Origin: Sediminispirochaeta sp964394395
Lineage (GTDB): Bacteria > Spirochaetota > Spirochaetia > DSM-16054 > Sediminispirochaetaceae
Direction of reading: 5' to 3'
DNA length: 43,639 nt
NCBI GenBank assembly: GCA_964394395.1
Contig: CAYMWV010000013.1
Coordinates: forward strand, 1-43,639
Below the pieces are notes generated by a model that was not told where the DNA came from, made no database searches, and saw nothing but the letters and a program-made list of their open reading frames with translations. Shown piece after piece: positions 1-7,550 of this stretch. The first letter of the stretch is position 1. Every line of letters starts with the position of its first letter. Both the position numbers and the translations under genes were made by a program.

Positions 1-97
1 GAGGAACCTTATTTATCTCTTTAAGATAGATAGAAAGAACATTCTCGCTACCGGTATCACTTCCCTTCATTCGTTTCACTCTTTTTGCTTCAGCCAT
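1..97 (-). CDS. Sigma-70 family RNA polymerase sigma factor, N-terminus only (RpoS/group 2-like)
   Basis: Reading from the ATG at 97 to the window edge gives 32 residues ending LSIYLKEINKVP, which is the opening of sigma-70 region 1.2. Only about 17 residues precede that motif, so the long acidic region 1.1 of a housekeeping RpoD is missing. This favours a short alternative sigma of the RpoS/group 2 type, but the rest of the gene lies outside the window and a short RpoD-like factor is not excluded. A strong ribosome binding site (AGGAGGAC) sits just upstream of the ATG. The gene is preceded by a sigma-54 promoter (119-136), so its expression is probably controlled by RpoN and an enhancer-binding protein. 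Confidence 0.85.
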   Translation of the reverse strand, partial: MAEAKRVKRMKGSDTGSENVLSIYLKEINKVP

Positions 98-118
98 GAT
101 GTCCTCCTATAGATATAG

Positions 119-136
119 AAGCAAGTAACGTGCCAA
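119..136 (-). promoter_or_regulatory. Sigma-54 (RpoN) promoter for the sigma factor gene
   Basis: The minus strand reads TTGGCACGTTACTTGCTT, which matches the RpoN consensus TGGCACG-N4-TTGC without a mismatch. The -24 GG (134-133) and -12 GC (122-121) are separated by the required 10 bases. The predicted start near 109 leaves a leader of about 12 bases that contains the AGGAGG ribosome binding site. A possible sigma-70 -10 box (TATAAT, 179-174) lies farther upstream with only a weak -35. Nothing else was recognised between 98 and 302. Confidence 0.85.
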
Positions 137-302
137 AAACAGTAAAACAGGGAAAGATTTTTTATTTCTTTATATTATAACGATTTACAGACATTTATGA
201 AAAAGAATAACTTTGGAATAAGTGCACTATCCCTGTATAGAAAGGCGGAAGCCGGGCCATTACGACCCAACGAGAAAAAAACTGCTAAAAAGTGGGTCAA
301 TT

Positions 303-650
303 CTACCCATCAAAGGAGATAAAACCCTCAGGTGTGGGCGGATCAACAAAAGGAAAATCGACCTGAATGCTCCGAAAGAGTGAAACCTTCTCCAAAAGGG
401 ACATATTGTGTAAAATCCCTGAGGCGATAATCTCTTCCCAATAGACAGAAAGCAGATCCCGGATCATATCTCCCTCGGCGTCGGTACCTATCCGTCCGGA
501 GCGCTTACTTGAAAGATAGAGATGGAGCTGGATTACATAAAACCGTCTCCAATCCTCTCGATGAGCCTGTTGCTGATTCTGCCGCCCTCCACCATCTGAA
601 GATGATGAACCAAATTGAACATGTATTATCTTGTGATTGTTGCCGCTCAT
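303..650 (-). CDS. Hypothetical protein, 115 aa
   Basis: I do not recognise this protein. It is soluble, with no signal peptide or membrane segment. It has a Ser/Gly/Gln-rich stretch at about residues 14-28, then a mixed helical region rich in aromatic and basic residues (DWRRFYVIQLHLYL), and a Pro-rich tail. An AAGGGG ribosome binding site lies about 7 bases before the ATG. A -35/-10 pair TTGTCC-17-TATTTT can be read on the minus strand upstream, overlapping a 10-bp tandem repeat at 699-718. The gene is divergent from groES and lies between groES and the sigma factor gene. A weak hairpin overlaps its stop codon. Coding status is supported by length, ribosome site and lack of a better reading on the other strand. 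Confidence 0.6.
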   Translation of the reverse strand: MSGNNHKIIHVQFGSSSSDGGGRQNQQQAHREDWRRFYVIQLHLYLSSKRSGRIGTDAEGDMIRDLLSVYWEEIIASGILHNMSLLEKVSLFRSIQVDFPFVDPPTPEGFISFDG

Positions 651-738
651 AAGATGACCCCTTCGTTACTTACAAAATACTACACTTTTCCCCACAGGAC
701 AAGTTTATACAAGTTTATATTTTTTTCTCACCTTTTTC

Positions 739-767
739 TTGACCGGAGGAGCGTTCATGCGTATATT
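739..767 (+). promoter_or_regulatory. Sigma-70-type promoter for groES
   Basis: TTGACC (739-744) and TATATT (762-767) are separated by exactly 17 bases. Transcription would start near 774, about 54 bases before the groES ATG. I see no CIRCE inverted repeat (the HrcA operator) between promoter and gene. Confidence 0.7.
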
Positions 768-827
768 TGCACCAGAATAGCGTTAGTTCAATCAAACACA
801 TTTCAAACACATTTTCAGGAGGAAGGT

Positions 828-1091
828 ATGAAGATAAAACCCCTAGGTGATCGCGTTCTGGTAAAGCTTGAGACTGTCGAAGAGAAGACTGCAGGAGGGA
901 TTTTCATACCCCAGACTGCGCAGGAAAAGACCCAGACCGGCGTGGTTGCGGAAATCGGCGACGATGAGATTATCAAGGTAAAATCCGGCGACAAAGTGAT
1001 GTATGACAAATATGCCGGAGCCCAGGTAAAAGTAGACGGAGAGGAGCATCTGCTCCTTCACTTTACCGACATCCTTGCGATAATCAACTAA
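828..1091 (+). CDS. groES: Co-chaperonin GroES (Hsp10)
   Basis: GroES forms the heptameric lid of the GroEL folding chamber in the cytoplasm. The 87-residue protein begins MKIKPLGDRVLVK and has the mobile loop (EEKTAGGIFIPQTAQEK), the central VVAEIGDD strand and the C-terminal HLLLHFTDILAII, all typical of the family. An in-frame reading runs farther upstream, but the ATG at 828 follows a good ribosome site (AGGAGGAAGGT) and matches the family start, so the upstream part is not coding. No groEL follows; the gene is monocistronic with its own promoter and terminator. I recall split groES and groEL loci in other spirochaetes. Confidence 0.95.
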   Translation: MKIKPLGDRVLVKLETVEEKTAGGIFIPQTAQEKTQTGVVAEIGDDEIIKVKSGDKVMYDKYAGAQVKVDGEEHLLLHFTDILAIIN

Positions 1092-1110
1092 AAGCCGAGC
1101 AAACTATTCA

Positions 1111-1142
1111 AGCTGCCCCTGAAAAGCGGGCAGCTTTTTTTT
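1111..1142 (+). terminator. Rho-independent terminator after groES
   Basis: An 8-bp perfect stem (AGCTGCCC 1111-1118 with GGGCAGCT 1128-1135), a 9-base loop, and a T run at 1135-1142. It lies 20 bases after the groES stop. Confidence 0.9.
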
Positions 1143-1170
1143 GCCCTCCATCGTACCTCCCCTTACAGAA

Positions 1171-3603
1171 TCACGGAAAAAGAAAATTCTCCAGATCCGA
1201 AAGAACCCTTTCACTCTCTTTACTACTTATACCGGTTGCGGGTAGTGATGAGAGGAGAATTTTCCCGTAGCTTTTCCGGATGATCCGAGGATCCAGCATG
1301 ACAACCACACCCCGGTCCTCAGCCTTTCGCATAAGCCGGCCAAAACCCTGCTTCAGCCGCATCGCCGCATCGGGAAGACTCAACTGAAAGAACGGGTTGC
1401 CCCCCCTGGCCTCTATCGCTTCCATCCGGGCCTGCAGCACCGGTTCGGAGGGGACCCGGAAGGGAAGTCTGCACATGATAACCATCCGCAGGGATTCACC
1501 CGGTACATCAACCCCCTCCCAGAAGCTGTCGGTGGCAAAAAGAACGGAGGAGTGATCGGAAGCAAAGCGGTTAAGCAGCTTGCTTCTATCTTCACTGCCC
1601 TGACGGAGGGCAAGGATCCCCTCCTCTGCAAGAACCGGAGCCACCGCATCCCAGGTTCTGCCAAGCATCCCGTAGCTGGTAAAGAGGACCAGAGCGCTGC
1701 CGCCGGAGATGAGCAGCGCTTCCCGGACGAAGGATGAAACGTAATCCTGATACCCTTCCGAGGCGGGATCAGGAGCGTCTGAGGGGAGTGCAAGGAGAAC
1801 CCGCTGGGCATAGAGAAAGGGGGAAGGAAAGATGCCCCTGATCACCCCCTCTCTTTCGGAGGAGAGACCAACCCGGTTGCACCAGAAGGAGAAGCTTTCA
1901 TTGACCGTCAGAGTAGCAGAGGTGAAGACCACCGTATTGAAGGGTTCGTATACCGCCTTTTCCATGGTGGGACCTATATCCAGGGGGGACTGGATAAAGG
2001 AGAGAAAGCGATTCCCCTCACTCCCCCGCACCTCGAACCAGAAAACCGATTCATCCCTTTCCTGATACTCCCGAAAAGCGGCCATCACCGAAACCATTTC
2101 AGAAAGACGGCCCAGAATAGTTTCTGCTTCAAAGAGGTCGTTATCATCCTCCTCCAGATCCACCCTCTCTAGGGAAGCGGAAAGGGTGGTCACCAGGGCT
2201 GTGAGGCTAGTGCGAACCTTTTCCATCGCCTCCAGCAGAGCCCGTCGCTCCTGGTCAGCCAGAGATACAATCCGCAAGCTGCTGCTCCCCCGGCTGAGTG
2301 ACAAGCTTATCCCCTCCAGCTCGGCCAGGCTCGTACGAATTCGGCTAATCATTCCCGCCATGGGATCAAACAGCTCAGGCTTGTCACTGTGGCGCTGCAA
2401 TTTTGGGATGATACCGAAACGTTTCCGGCCCTGCTGGCGCATCAATCGGGCCAGCTGCTTCTGTAGAGAGCTGTTACGGAAGCTGCGGGAAAAGAAACTG
2501 GTGGCGCTCCGTTCTATGGTGTGGGCTTCATCAAAGATGATTCTGCTAAAAGCAGGAAGGACTGCTCCGCCCTCAAATCCTGCACCATGTAATCTGAGCG
2601 AGAGGTCGGAAAAGAGGAGGTGGTGGTTAACCACCAGAATATTGGCAGAAGCGGCCTCCCGCCTTGCCTGAAGCACAAAGCACTGTTCCCTCCACCGGCA
2701 GCGCAGACCCATGCAGGCGTCGGTCTCGGAACAGATCTTTGCCCAGCTCTCCTGCAGGGGATAGAAGGGAAGGTCGCTCCTGCTTCCGGTATCGGTACTG
2801 GTAAGCCACTGACGGACTGTTTCCAGTTCATCCCCGGATTCCCGAAAAAGAGAATCCTCTTCCAGAGCCTCATTGAAGCGGCGGAGACAGATATAGTTCC
2901 CCCGCCCCTTCACCAGAACACTCTTCAACTTACCGGGAAGAAGCCGGGAGGCGAGGGGGATATCTTTTTCGATGAGCTGCTGCTGCAGGTTAATGGTGGC
3001 GGTTGAAATGAGTACCCGCTCACCGTTGGAGAGAGCCCAGGCCAGTGAAGGGATCAGGTAAGCGAGACTCTTTCCCACCCCGGTGCCCGCTTCGGCGATC
3101 AGAATGCGCCCATCGTTGAAAGCAGTGAGGACCGATTCCATTAATCCGACCTGACTATCCCGGCTTTCATAATCATGGAAGATGGTGGATAACTTGCCCC
3201 CGGGAAGCATCAATTCCCTTAACAGCTTCCCGTCCAGAGGCACGACTCTCCTTTTCCGGGCCGGCTCGGCTACACAGTAAACCCTCTCCGCCCGGTTATC
3301 GATGATATAAAAACCGATCCCCCGATTTCCAAGAGCTGAAGCTATCTGGAGATCCGGACCGCTGGGCTTGAGATGCCCCGAGGGGTGGTTATGGATGAGT
3401 ACATCTCCCGCCTCTACAAAGGGCTCCAGGGCGGGCACAGAAAGCTCATCCCCCCGGGCCACCGCCTCCAGAGAGGCAAGCTGCCCCTCTTCGTTGAAGG
3501 TTCCAACGAAAAAGACCTCGTTCCCCTCCGCCTCCTCTATCGCATGGGACGCAAAAAGGGCTGCATCCCGGCTAAACCGTTCAGAAATATCCATCCTTTT
3601 CAT
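1171..3603 (-). CDS. dinG: DinG-family Fe-S helicase with N-terminal JAMM/RadC-like domain
   Basis: An 810-residue XPD/DinG-type superfamily 2 helicase, expected to unwind DNA 5' to 3' during repair or at R-loops and quadruplexes. Helicase motifs: Walker A GTGVGKS (173-179), a cysteine at 239 followed by C297-x4-C302-x5-C308 (the last three spaced as in E. coli DinG, which suggests a 4Fe-4S cluster), DEAH (358-361), and motif VI near QGFGRLMR. The first ~115 residues are a separate domain with the complete signature H71-x-H73-x7-S81-x2-D84, the JAMM metal-binding motif shared with RadC. E26 or E29 could supply the glutamate. The ATG at 3603 has a weak ribosome site; the ATG three codons later is an alternative. 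It is divergent from the DapF-like gene, with 69 bases between them. Confidence 0.88.
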   Translation of the reverse strand: MKRMDISERFSRDAALFASHAIEEAEGNEVFFVGTFNEEGQLASLEAVARGDELSVPALEPFVEAGDVLIHNHPSGHLKPSGPDLQIASALGNRGIGFYIIDNRAERVYCVAEPARKRRVVPLDGKLLRELMLPGGKLSTIFHDYESRDSQVGLMESVLTAFNDGRILIAEAGTGVGKSLAYLIPSLAWALSNGERVLISTATINLQQQLIEKDIPLASRLLPGKLKSVLVKGRGNYICLRRFNEALEEDSLFRESGDELETVRQWLTSTDTGSRSDLPFYPLQESWAKICSETDACMGLRCRWREQCFVLQARREAASANILVVNHHLLFSDLSLRLHGAGFEGGAVLPAFSRIIFDEAHTIERSATSFFSRSFRNSSLQKQLARLMRQQGRKRFGIIPKLQRHSDKPELFDPMAGMISRIRTSLAELEGISLSLSRGSSSLRIVSLADQERRALLEAMEKVRTSLTALVTTLSASLERVDLEEDDNDLFEAETILGRLSEMVSVMAAFREYQERDESVFWFEVRGSEGNRFLSFIQSPLDIGPTMEKAVYEPFNTVVFTSATLTVNESFSFWCNRVGLSSEREGVIRGIFPSPFLYAQRVLLALPSDAPDPASEGYQDYVSSFVREALLISGGSALVLFTSYGMLGRTWDAVAPVLAEEGILALRQGSEDRSKLLNRFASDHSSVLFATDSFWEGVDVPGESLRMVIMCRLPFRVPSEPVLQARMEAIEARGGNPFFQLSLPDAAMRLKQGFGRLMRKAEDRGVVVMLDPRIIRKSYGKILLSSLPATGISSKESERVLSDLENFLFP

Positions 3604-3672
3604 TATGAACTAAGAGAAAAAAAGATCAAGCAGTTGGACAGAGTGCCCCTTTCGTATACACTCCCAAAGGTG

Positions 3673-4548
3673 ATGAATATCCCGTTTTACAAGATGACCA
3701 CAGCATGGTCAGATACCATTCTGGTTAACGCTCTCTCGACGGAGAATTTCCGTCTCCCCTCGGCCAGGGAGGTTCTGCATATCTGCAACAGAAGGAGCGG
3801 CATTGGCGGAGATGGCATTGTGTTCCTGCTTGAAGAAAAGGAGATAAACAGGAAAGGGAGGGGGATTACCTTTCGCCATTTCTCGGCATCTTCGGGGGAG
3901 GAATCGGTCAATTACGGGGCGCTTCTTTCAGCGGCAAAATTCGCCTTCGATTTTGGACTGTTTCATCGGCGGAAGCTTACCCTCACCATTGAAGAACAGA
4001 AGATCGAAATCGATGGCATTGACAGTAAGCTGTTTCGCCTCGATCTTGGCCTGCCCTTCCAGGGAGAGGATAGCTGGATTGATGAGGAGACCCCTCTTCT
4101 GCGGGAAATTTGGACCCCCCTGGCGGGTAAAACGATTCGGTATGCCAGGATATCCTTTGACCGGTTACCCCGGTCTGCTCAGGAAGTTGCGGTGGTCCTG
4201 GATCGGACGGATGAGGAAACATTGTTCGCCTTTTCCAGACGGATGCTTTCGGAAGAACGTCCAGTCTTCACGGTTTTTCCCCGGGTCCTTGATAATGGTA
4301 CTATGGATATCCGTTTTATCCCTGAAGATGGGTACCACGATTCGGTTATAGAATCAGCGGCCGCCGTGGTTGCCGCAGCCTGTGAAGGCTTACTTCTGCG
4401 GGAGGTTCGGATCCCCTCAGTGGGGGGCGATCTTTTTATCAACTGGGAGGGAAGCGGGAATCTCTCTGTCACTGCGATTCCCGGTTATGCCTACACTGGC
4501 GAATTTTCCAACGTTTTTGGGGAGGATAGTGATGGATCCTTTACTTGA
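3673..4548 (+). CDS. Diaminopimelate epimerase-like protein lacking both catalytic cysteines
   Basis: The 291-residue protein has the layout of DapF: the start MNIPFYKM, then GIGGDGIVFL, and a second half ending in GGDLFINW and a Tyr/Gly tail, as in the two-lobed epimerase fold. DapF interconverts LL- and meso-diaminopimelate with one cysteine per lobe. Here the first active-site block, normally MCGNGxRC, reads VNYGALLSA. The second, normally ACGTGA, reads IESAAAVVAAA. Neither has a cysteine at the catalytic place, and the usual GLGNDF near the start is TTAWSD. It is probably not an epimerase. The ATG at 3673 gives the family-like start after AAAGG. The downstream J-domain gene overlaps its end by 17 bases. 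Alternative: another epimerase-fold protein (PhzF-like). Confidence 0.7.
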   Translation: MNIPFYKMTTAWSDTILVNALSTENFRLPSAREVLHICNRRSGIGGDGIVFLLEEKEINRKGRGITFRHFSASSGEESVNYGALLSAAKFAFDFGLFHRRKLTLTIEEQKIEIDGIDSKLFRLDLGLPFQGEDSWIDEETPLLREIWTPLAGKTIRYARISFDRLPRSAQEVAVVLDRTDEETLFAFSRRMLSEERPVFTVFPRVLDNGTMDIRFIPEDGYHDSVIESAAAVVAAACEGLLLREVRIPSVGGDLFINWEGSGNLSVTAIPGYAYTGEFSNVFGEDSDGSFT

Positions 4549-4978
4549 CCGGTTTCACCGGCTCCTTCGGTCGATGTTTCAAACCTCCGATGGAGATTTT
4601 CGCTTCAATGAAGACATCTTTGAAGATGATGATGCGGACTACCGGGAAGCGTGGGAGGAGCTGGAAGATTTCCTCGGCAGCTCTTCAAGTGGGTCGAACA
4701 GGAGCCGAAATCGGAGCACCAGTGCCGAAGGCGCAAAGAGCCACCATCTCCCACCGGAAGAGCTGCGGGAAGATTATAAACGCTTAGGCGTCTCCTTCGA
4801 CGCCTCCTTTGAGGAGGTAAAGCTGGCTCACCGTAAGCTGGTAAAGGAGCACCATCCCGACCGGCACGGCGGGGACCCACAGCGCTTAAAGCGAGCCACT
4901 GAGACAACCCAGAGCCTAAACTACTCCTTTGCCAAGATAAAGGCGTGGGAGGCGGCAAAAAAGCGAGCTCATCTCTGA
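4532..4978 (+). CDS. Small J-domain protein (DnaJ-like, type III)
   Basis: This 148-residue protein has an acidic N-terminal part (EDIFEDDDADYREAWEELED), a Ser/Arg-rich linker, and a C-terminal J domain from about residue 75 with the HPD motif (EHHPDRHGGD). J domains stimulate ATP hydrolysis by DnaK. There is no Gly/Phe region, zinc finger or C-terminal substrate domain, so it is a specialised co-chaperone rather than DnaJ itself. The J domain is C-terminal, the reverse of classical DnaJ. The ATG at 4532 follows GGGGAGGATAGTG and lies within the end of the DapF-like gene, so the two are probably translationally coupled. It converges with the NtrC-type gene; the 38-base gap holds three GCTTAAT repeats but no clear terminator. 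Confidence 0.85.
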   Translation: MDPLLDRFHRLLRSMFQTSDGDFRFNEDIFEDDDADYREAWEELEDFLGSSSSGSNRSRNRSTSAEGAKSHHLPPEELREDYKRLGVSFDASFEEVKLAHRKLVKEHHPDRHGGDPQRLKRATETTQSLNYSFAKIKAWEAAKKRAHL

Positions 4979-5016
4979 TTCGCTTAATCCGAGCTTAATT
5001 CAGGCTTAATCCGGTT

Positions 5017-6381
5017 TTAATCTGCCTCCTCAAGGTGATACTCCTTGATCTTTCGGTGGAGGGTTTTCCGGCCAATCCCAAGCACCTCAGCGCATCTGGT
5101 CTTGTTGCCTTGTTCGTGAAGGAGGGTGGAGCGGATAATCTCCTTTTCTCCCTCCTCCATGGTAGAACCAAGAGGAATGCGTATAAGGTTGTCCTCACTC
5201 CCGCTGGTGACTGAAGGGGGAAGATCCTCAAGCTGAATAAGGTTACTCTTGCACATAACCACTGCGCTCTCGATACAGTTCCGCAGCTCCCTGATATTCC
5301 CCGGCCAGCGATAATTGTAGAGAGCCTGCCTCACTTTCAGATCCATCCCCTCTATCTGTTTTCCATTCTCCTCGCTGAACTCCTTTAGAAAAGCTGCGGA
5401 GAGAAGAGGAATATCTTCCTGCCGCTCCCTTAAGGGAGGAACATGAATATTCACCACATTGAGCCGGTAAAAAAGATCTTCCCTGAAATTCCCCTTTCCA
5501 ATCTCCTCTTTCAGATCCCTGTTGGTGGCACTTATTACCCGGACATCCACCTCCAAGGTCTCCTCTCCCCCTACCCGTTCAAAGGTTTTCTCCTGAAGAA
5601 CCCGGAGAATCTTGATCTGCACCTGCTGGCTGATCTCTCCTATCTCATCCAGAAAGATACTTCCCCCATTTGCCAGTTCAAAGCGTCCCTTTTTACGGGT
5701 CACAGCTCCAGTGAAAGCTCCCTTTTCATGACCGAAGAGTTCACTCTCCAGAAGATTTTCGGAGAGGGCGGCGCAGTGCACCTTGATAAAGGGCTTCTCC
5801 CGCCGGGATGATAGATGGTGAATTGCATCAGCCACAAGCTCCTTGCCAACACCGCTCTCTCCGGTAATGAGCACCGATGCTCTTGTCTGGGCAAGCTGAT
5901 CGATAAGCTCCATCACCCGGCGCATCAGGGAACTCTTTCCAATAATGCGGTCGTAGCGGCTCCTGGTACTTATCCGGTCGATCTCCTCCTGGAGGTTCCG
6001 GTTTTGAATGACCAGTTCCCGGTTTGACAGGGCCCGCCTGACGATATGGCTGAGCCGTTCCAGGTCCACCGGTTTGGTAAGAAAGTCATAAGCTCCATCC
6101 CGGATAGCCGAAACCGCCGACTCAATGGTACCATGGCCGGTAAGAATAAGAACAGGAACGGTGGGATAGGCGGAACTGATCTTCTTTAAGAGCTCCTCTC
6201 CACTCATACCGGGCATCCTGAGATCGGTAATCACCATATCAATCTCTTCTGAACCGATAATCTGCCACGCCTCATTCCCATCCGCCGCCAGGCTTACCCG
6301 GTAGTCATCCATCTCCAGGCTTTTAGCCAAACCTAACCGGATATTCTTTTCATCATCCACTATGAGAATATGAAACTGCAT
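5017..6381 (-). CDS. NtrC-family sigma-54 activator (response regulator, Rrp2/AtoC-like)
   Basis: A 454-residue protein with three domains. The receiver (1-120) has phosphoacceptor D53 in ITDLRMPGMS and the conserved K103. The AAA+ domain has Walker A GESGVGKE (174-181), the sigma-54 contact loop GAFTGA (221-226) and Walker B SIFLDE. A Fis-type helix-turn-helix lies in the last ~45 residues (TRCAEVLGIGRKTLHRKI). It should couple phosphorylation to open-complex formation by RNA polymerase-sigma-54. Its ATG shares one base with the stop of the upstream kinase gene (TAATG), so the two are coupled. Candidate targets in this window are the sigma-54 promoters at 119-136 and 31707-31724. Direct control of either is an inference. 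Confidence 0.93.
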   Translation of the reverse strand: MQFHILIVDDEKNIRLGLAKSLEMDDYRVSLAADGNEAWQIIGSEEIDMVITDLRMPGMSGEELLKKISSAYPTVPVLILTGHGTIESAVSAIRDGAYDFLTKPVDLERLSHIVRRALSNRELVIQNRNLQEEIDRISTRSRYDRIIGKSSLMRRVMELIDQLAQTRASVLITGESGVGKELVADAIHHLSSRREKPFIKVHCAALSENLLESELFGHEKGAFTGAVTRKKGRFELANGGSIFLDEIGEISQQVQIKILRVLQEKTFERVGGEETLEVDVRVISATNRDLKEEIGKGNFREDLFYRLNVVNIHVPPLRERQEDIPLLSAAFLKEFSEENGKQIEGMDLKVRQALYNYRWPGNIRELRNCIESAVVMCKSNLIQLEDLPPSVTSGSEDNLIRIPLGSTMEEGEKEIIRSTLLHEQGNKTRCAEVLGIGRKTLHRKIKEYHLEEAD

Positions 6382-7550
6382 TATGAGCTCTCCTCCTGAA
6401 AATCCAAAAGCCGCCGCTCCTGCTGCGGGATTGGCAGGGTGATAGTGAAGGTGGTGCCGACACCGCTTTTCGAGGCGAGGGCGATCTCCCCACCATGTTC
6501 CTTGATAATTTTGTAGACCACCGTAAGGCCCAGTCCCGAACCAAACTCTTTGGTGGTAAAATAGGGCTCAAAGATCTTCTCCCGCACCTCTTCGTCGATG
6601 CCTGTCCCGGTGTCCCGGATCTCGATAGCCACCACATCCCCCCGAATCTCCGCGCTTACCCTTAAGGTTCCTCCATCGGGCATGGCAGCTTCGGCGTTCT
6701 TGATGATATTCAACAGCGCCTGCTTCAGGTACTTCTCATCCAGCTCCACCTTGGGAAGATCCTTCTGGTAATGCTCGATGATTTCGATATCACTTTCCTG
6801 AAGTTCATATTGAACAAACTGCAGAAGATCATGAAGCACTGCGTCAACCCGGCTCTTCTTCATCTCGGCGTTCATGGGCCGGACGGCAAAAAGGAAGTCC
6901 ACCACTATCCCGTTTAACCTGGAGACTTCCTCTTGAAGCACCTCGAGGTAATCCCCCGCCTGCTCCGGATCGAGGCAGCCATCCCGGCTCAGGGCCCGCT
7001 GCATAAGCTGGATGTGGATCCCCAGAGAACCTAGGGGATTTTTGATCTCGTGAGCTACCCCGGCGGCCAGGGTGGTCAAACTGGCCAGATTCTCCGCCCT
7101 ACGGAGGCGAGCTTCCCGCTTACGTCGTTCGGTTATCTCGGAAACAATAAGAAGAGAGCCCTCAATGGAACCATCCCGAACCACCGGCATCAGATTAAAG
7201 GAGAGGGTCCGTATCTTTCCGGTCCCTTCGATAGAGAACTCCGTCTCCTCTACCCGCTCCCCCGAGAGGAGATTGCTCTTGAGGAAGCCGGAAATCTCCC
7301 TGTCCTCTATCACGTCCCATACCAGTTTTTCGTCGATATCCCCATAGCTGAAGGGAAGCAGCCGTTCGGAACTCTTGTTATGGAGAATGATCCGATGATC
7401 CGTATCGGTTACAACAACCCCGTCGGTCATTGAATCGAGGACCACCTCCAGCCGCTCATTCTCTGCTGCCACCGCAACAAGAAGCTTCCGGATCTGCTCC
7501 CGGTCAAGTTTTTCCAGCTTTGCAAGAGCCCGCTGAATAAATTTACGCAC
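6381..7550 (-). CDS. Soluble PAS-domain histidine kinase (NtrB/Hk2-like), partner of the NtrC regulator
   Basis: Starting at the GTG at 7550 gives 389 residues. That start follows GGGAG with good spacing and lies within the last codons of holB, so I prefer it to the longer in-frame reading. Domains: a short N-terminal coiled region, a PAS domain (about 31-140), HisKA with H167 in AAGVAHEIKNPLG, and an HATPase with NIIKNAEAAM, DTGTGID, an F box (EPYFTTK) and GSGLGL. No membrane segment is present, so the signal is sensed inside the cell. The stop overlaps the start of the NtrC-type gene by one base, making this the likely cognate pair. The arrangement matches Borrelia Hk2-Rrp2. Confidence 0.92.
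   Translation of the reverse strand: MRKFIQRALAKLEKLDREQIRKLLVAVAAENERLEVVLDSMTDGVVVTDTDHRIILHNKSSERLLPFSYGDIDEKLVWDVIEDREISGFLKSNLLSGERVEETEFSIEGTGKIRTLSFNLMPVVRDGSIEGSLLIVSEITERRKREARLRRAENLASLTTLAAGVAHEIKNPLGSLGIHIQLMQRALSRDGCLDPEQAGDYLEVLQEEVSRLNGIVVDFLFAVRPMNAEMKKSRVDAVLHDLLQFVQYELQESDIEIIEHYQKDLPKVELDEKYLKQALLNIIKNAEAAMPDGGTLRVSAEIRGDVVAIEIRDTGTGIDEEVREKIFEPYFTTKEFGSGLGLTVVYKIIKEHGGEIALASKSGVGTTFTITLPIPQQERRLLDFQEESS

Noticed and set aside
615..827. N-terminal extension of GroES
   Set aside because: The frame is open upstream, but it crosses the promoter and the ribosome site, and GroES proteins begin at the MKIKPL start.
4979..5016. Terminator between the J-domain gene and the NtrC-type gene
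   Set aside because: Three direct GCTTAAT repeats are present, but they do not form a stable GC-rich inverted repeat.
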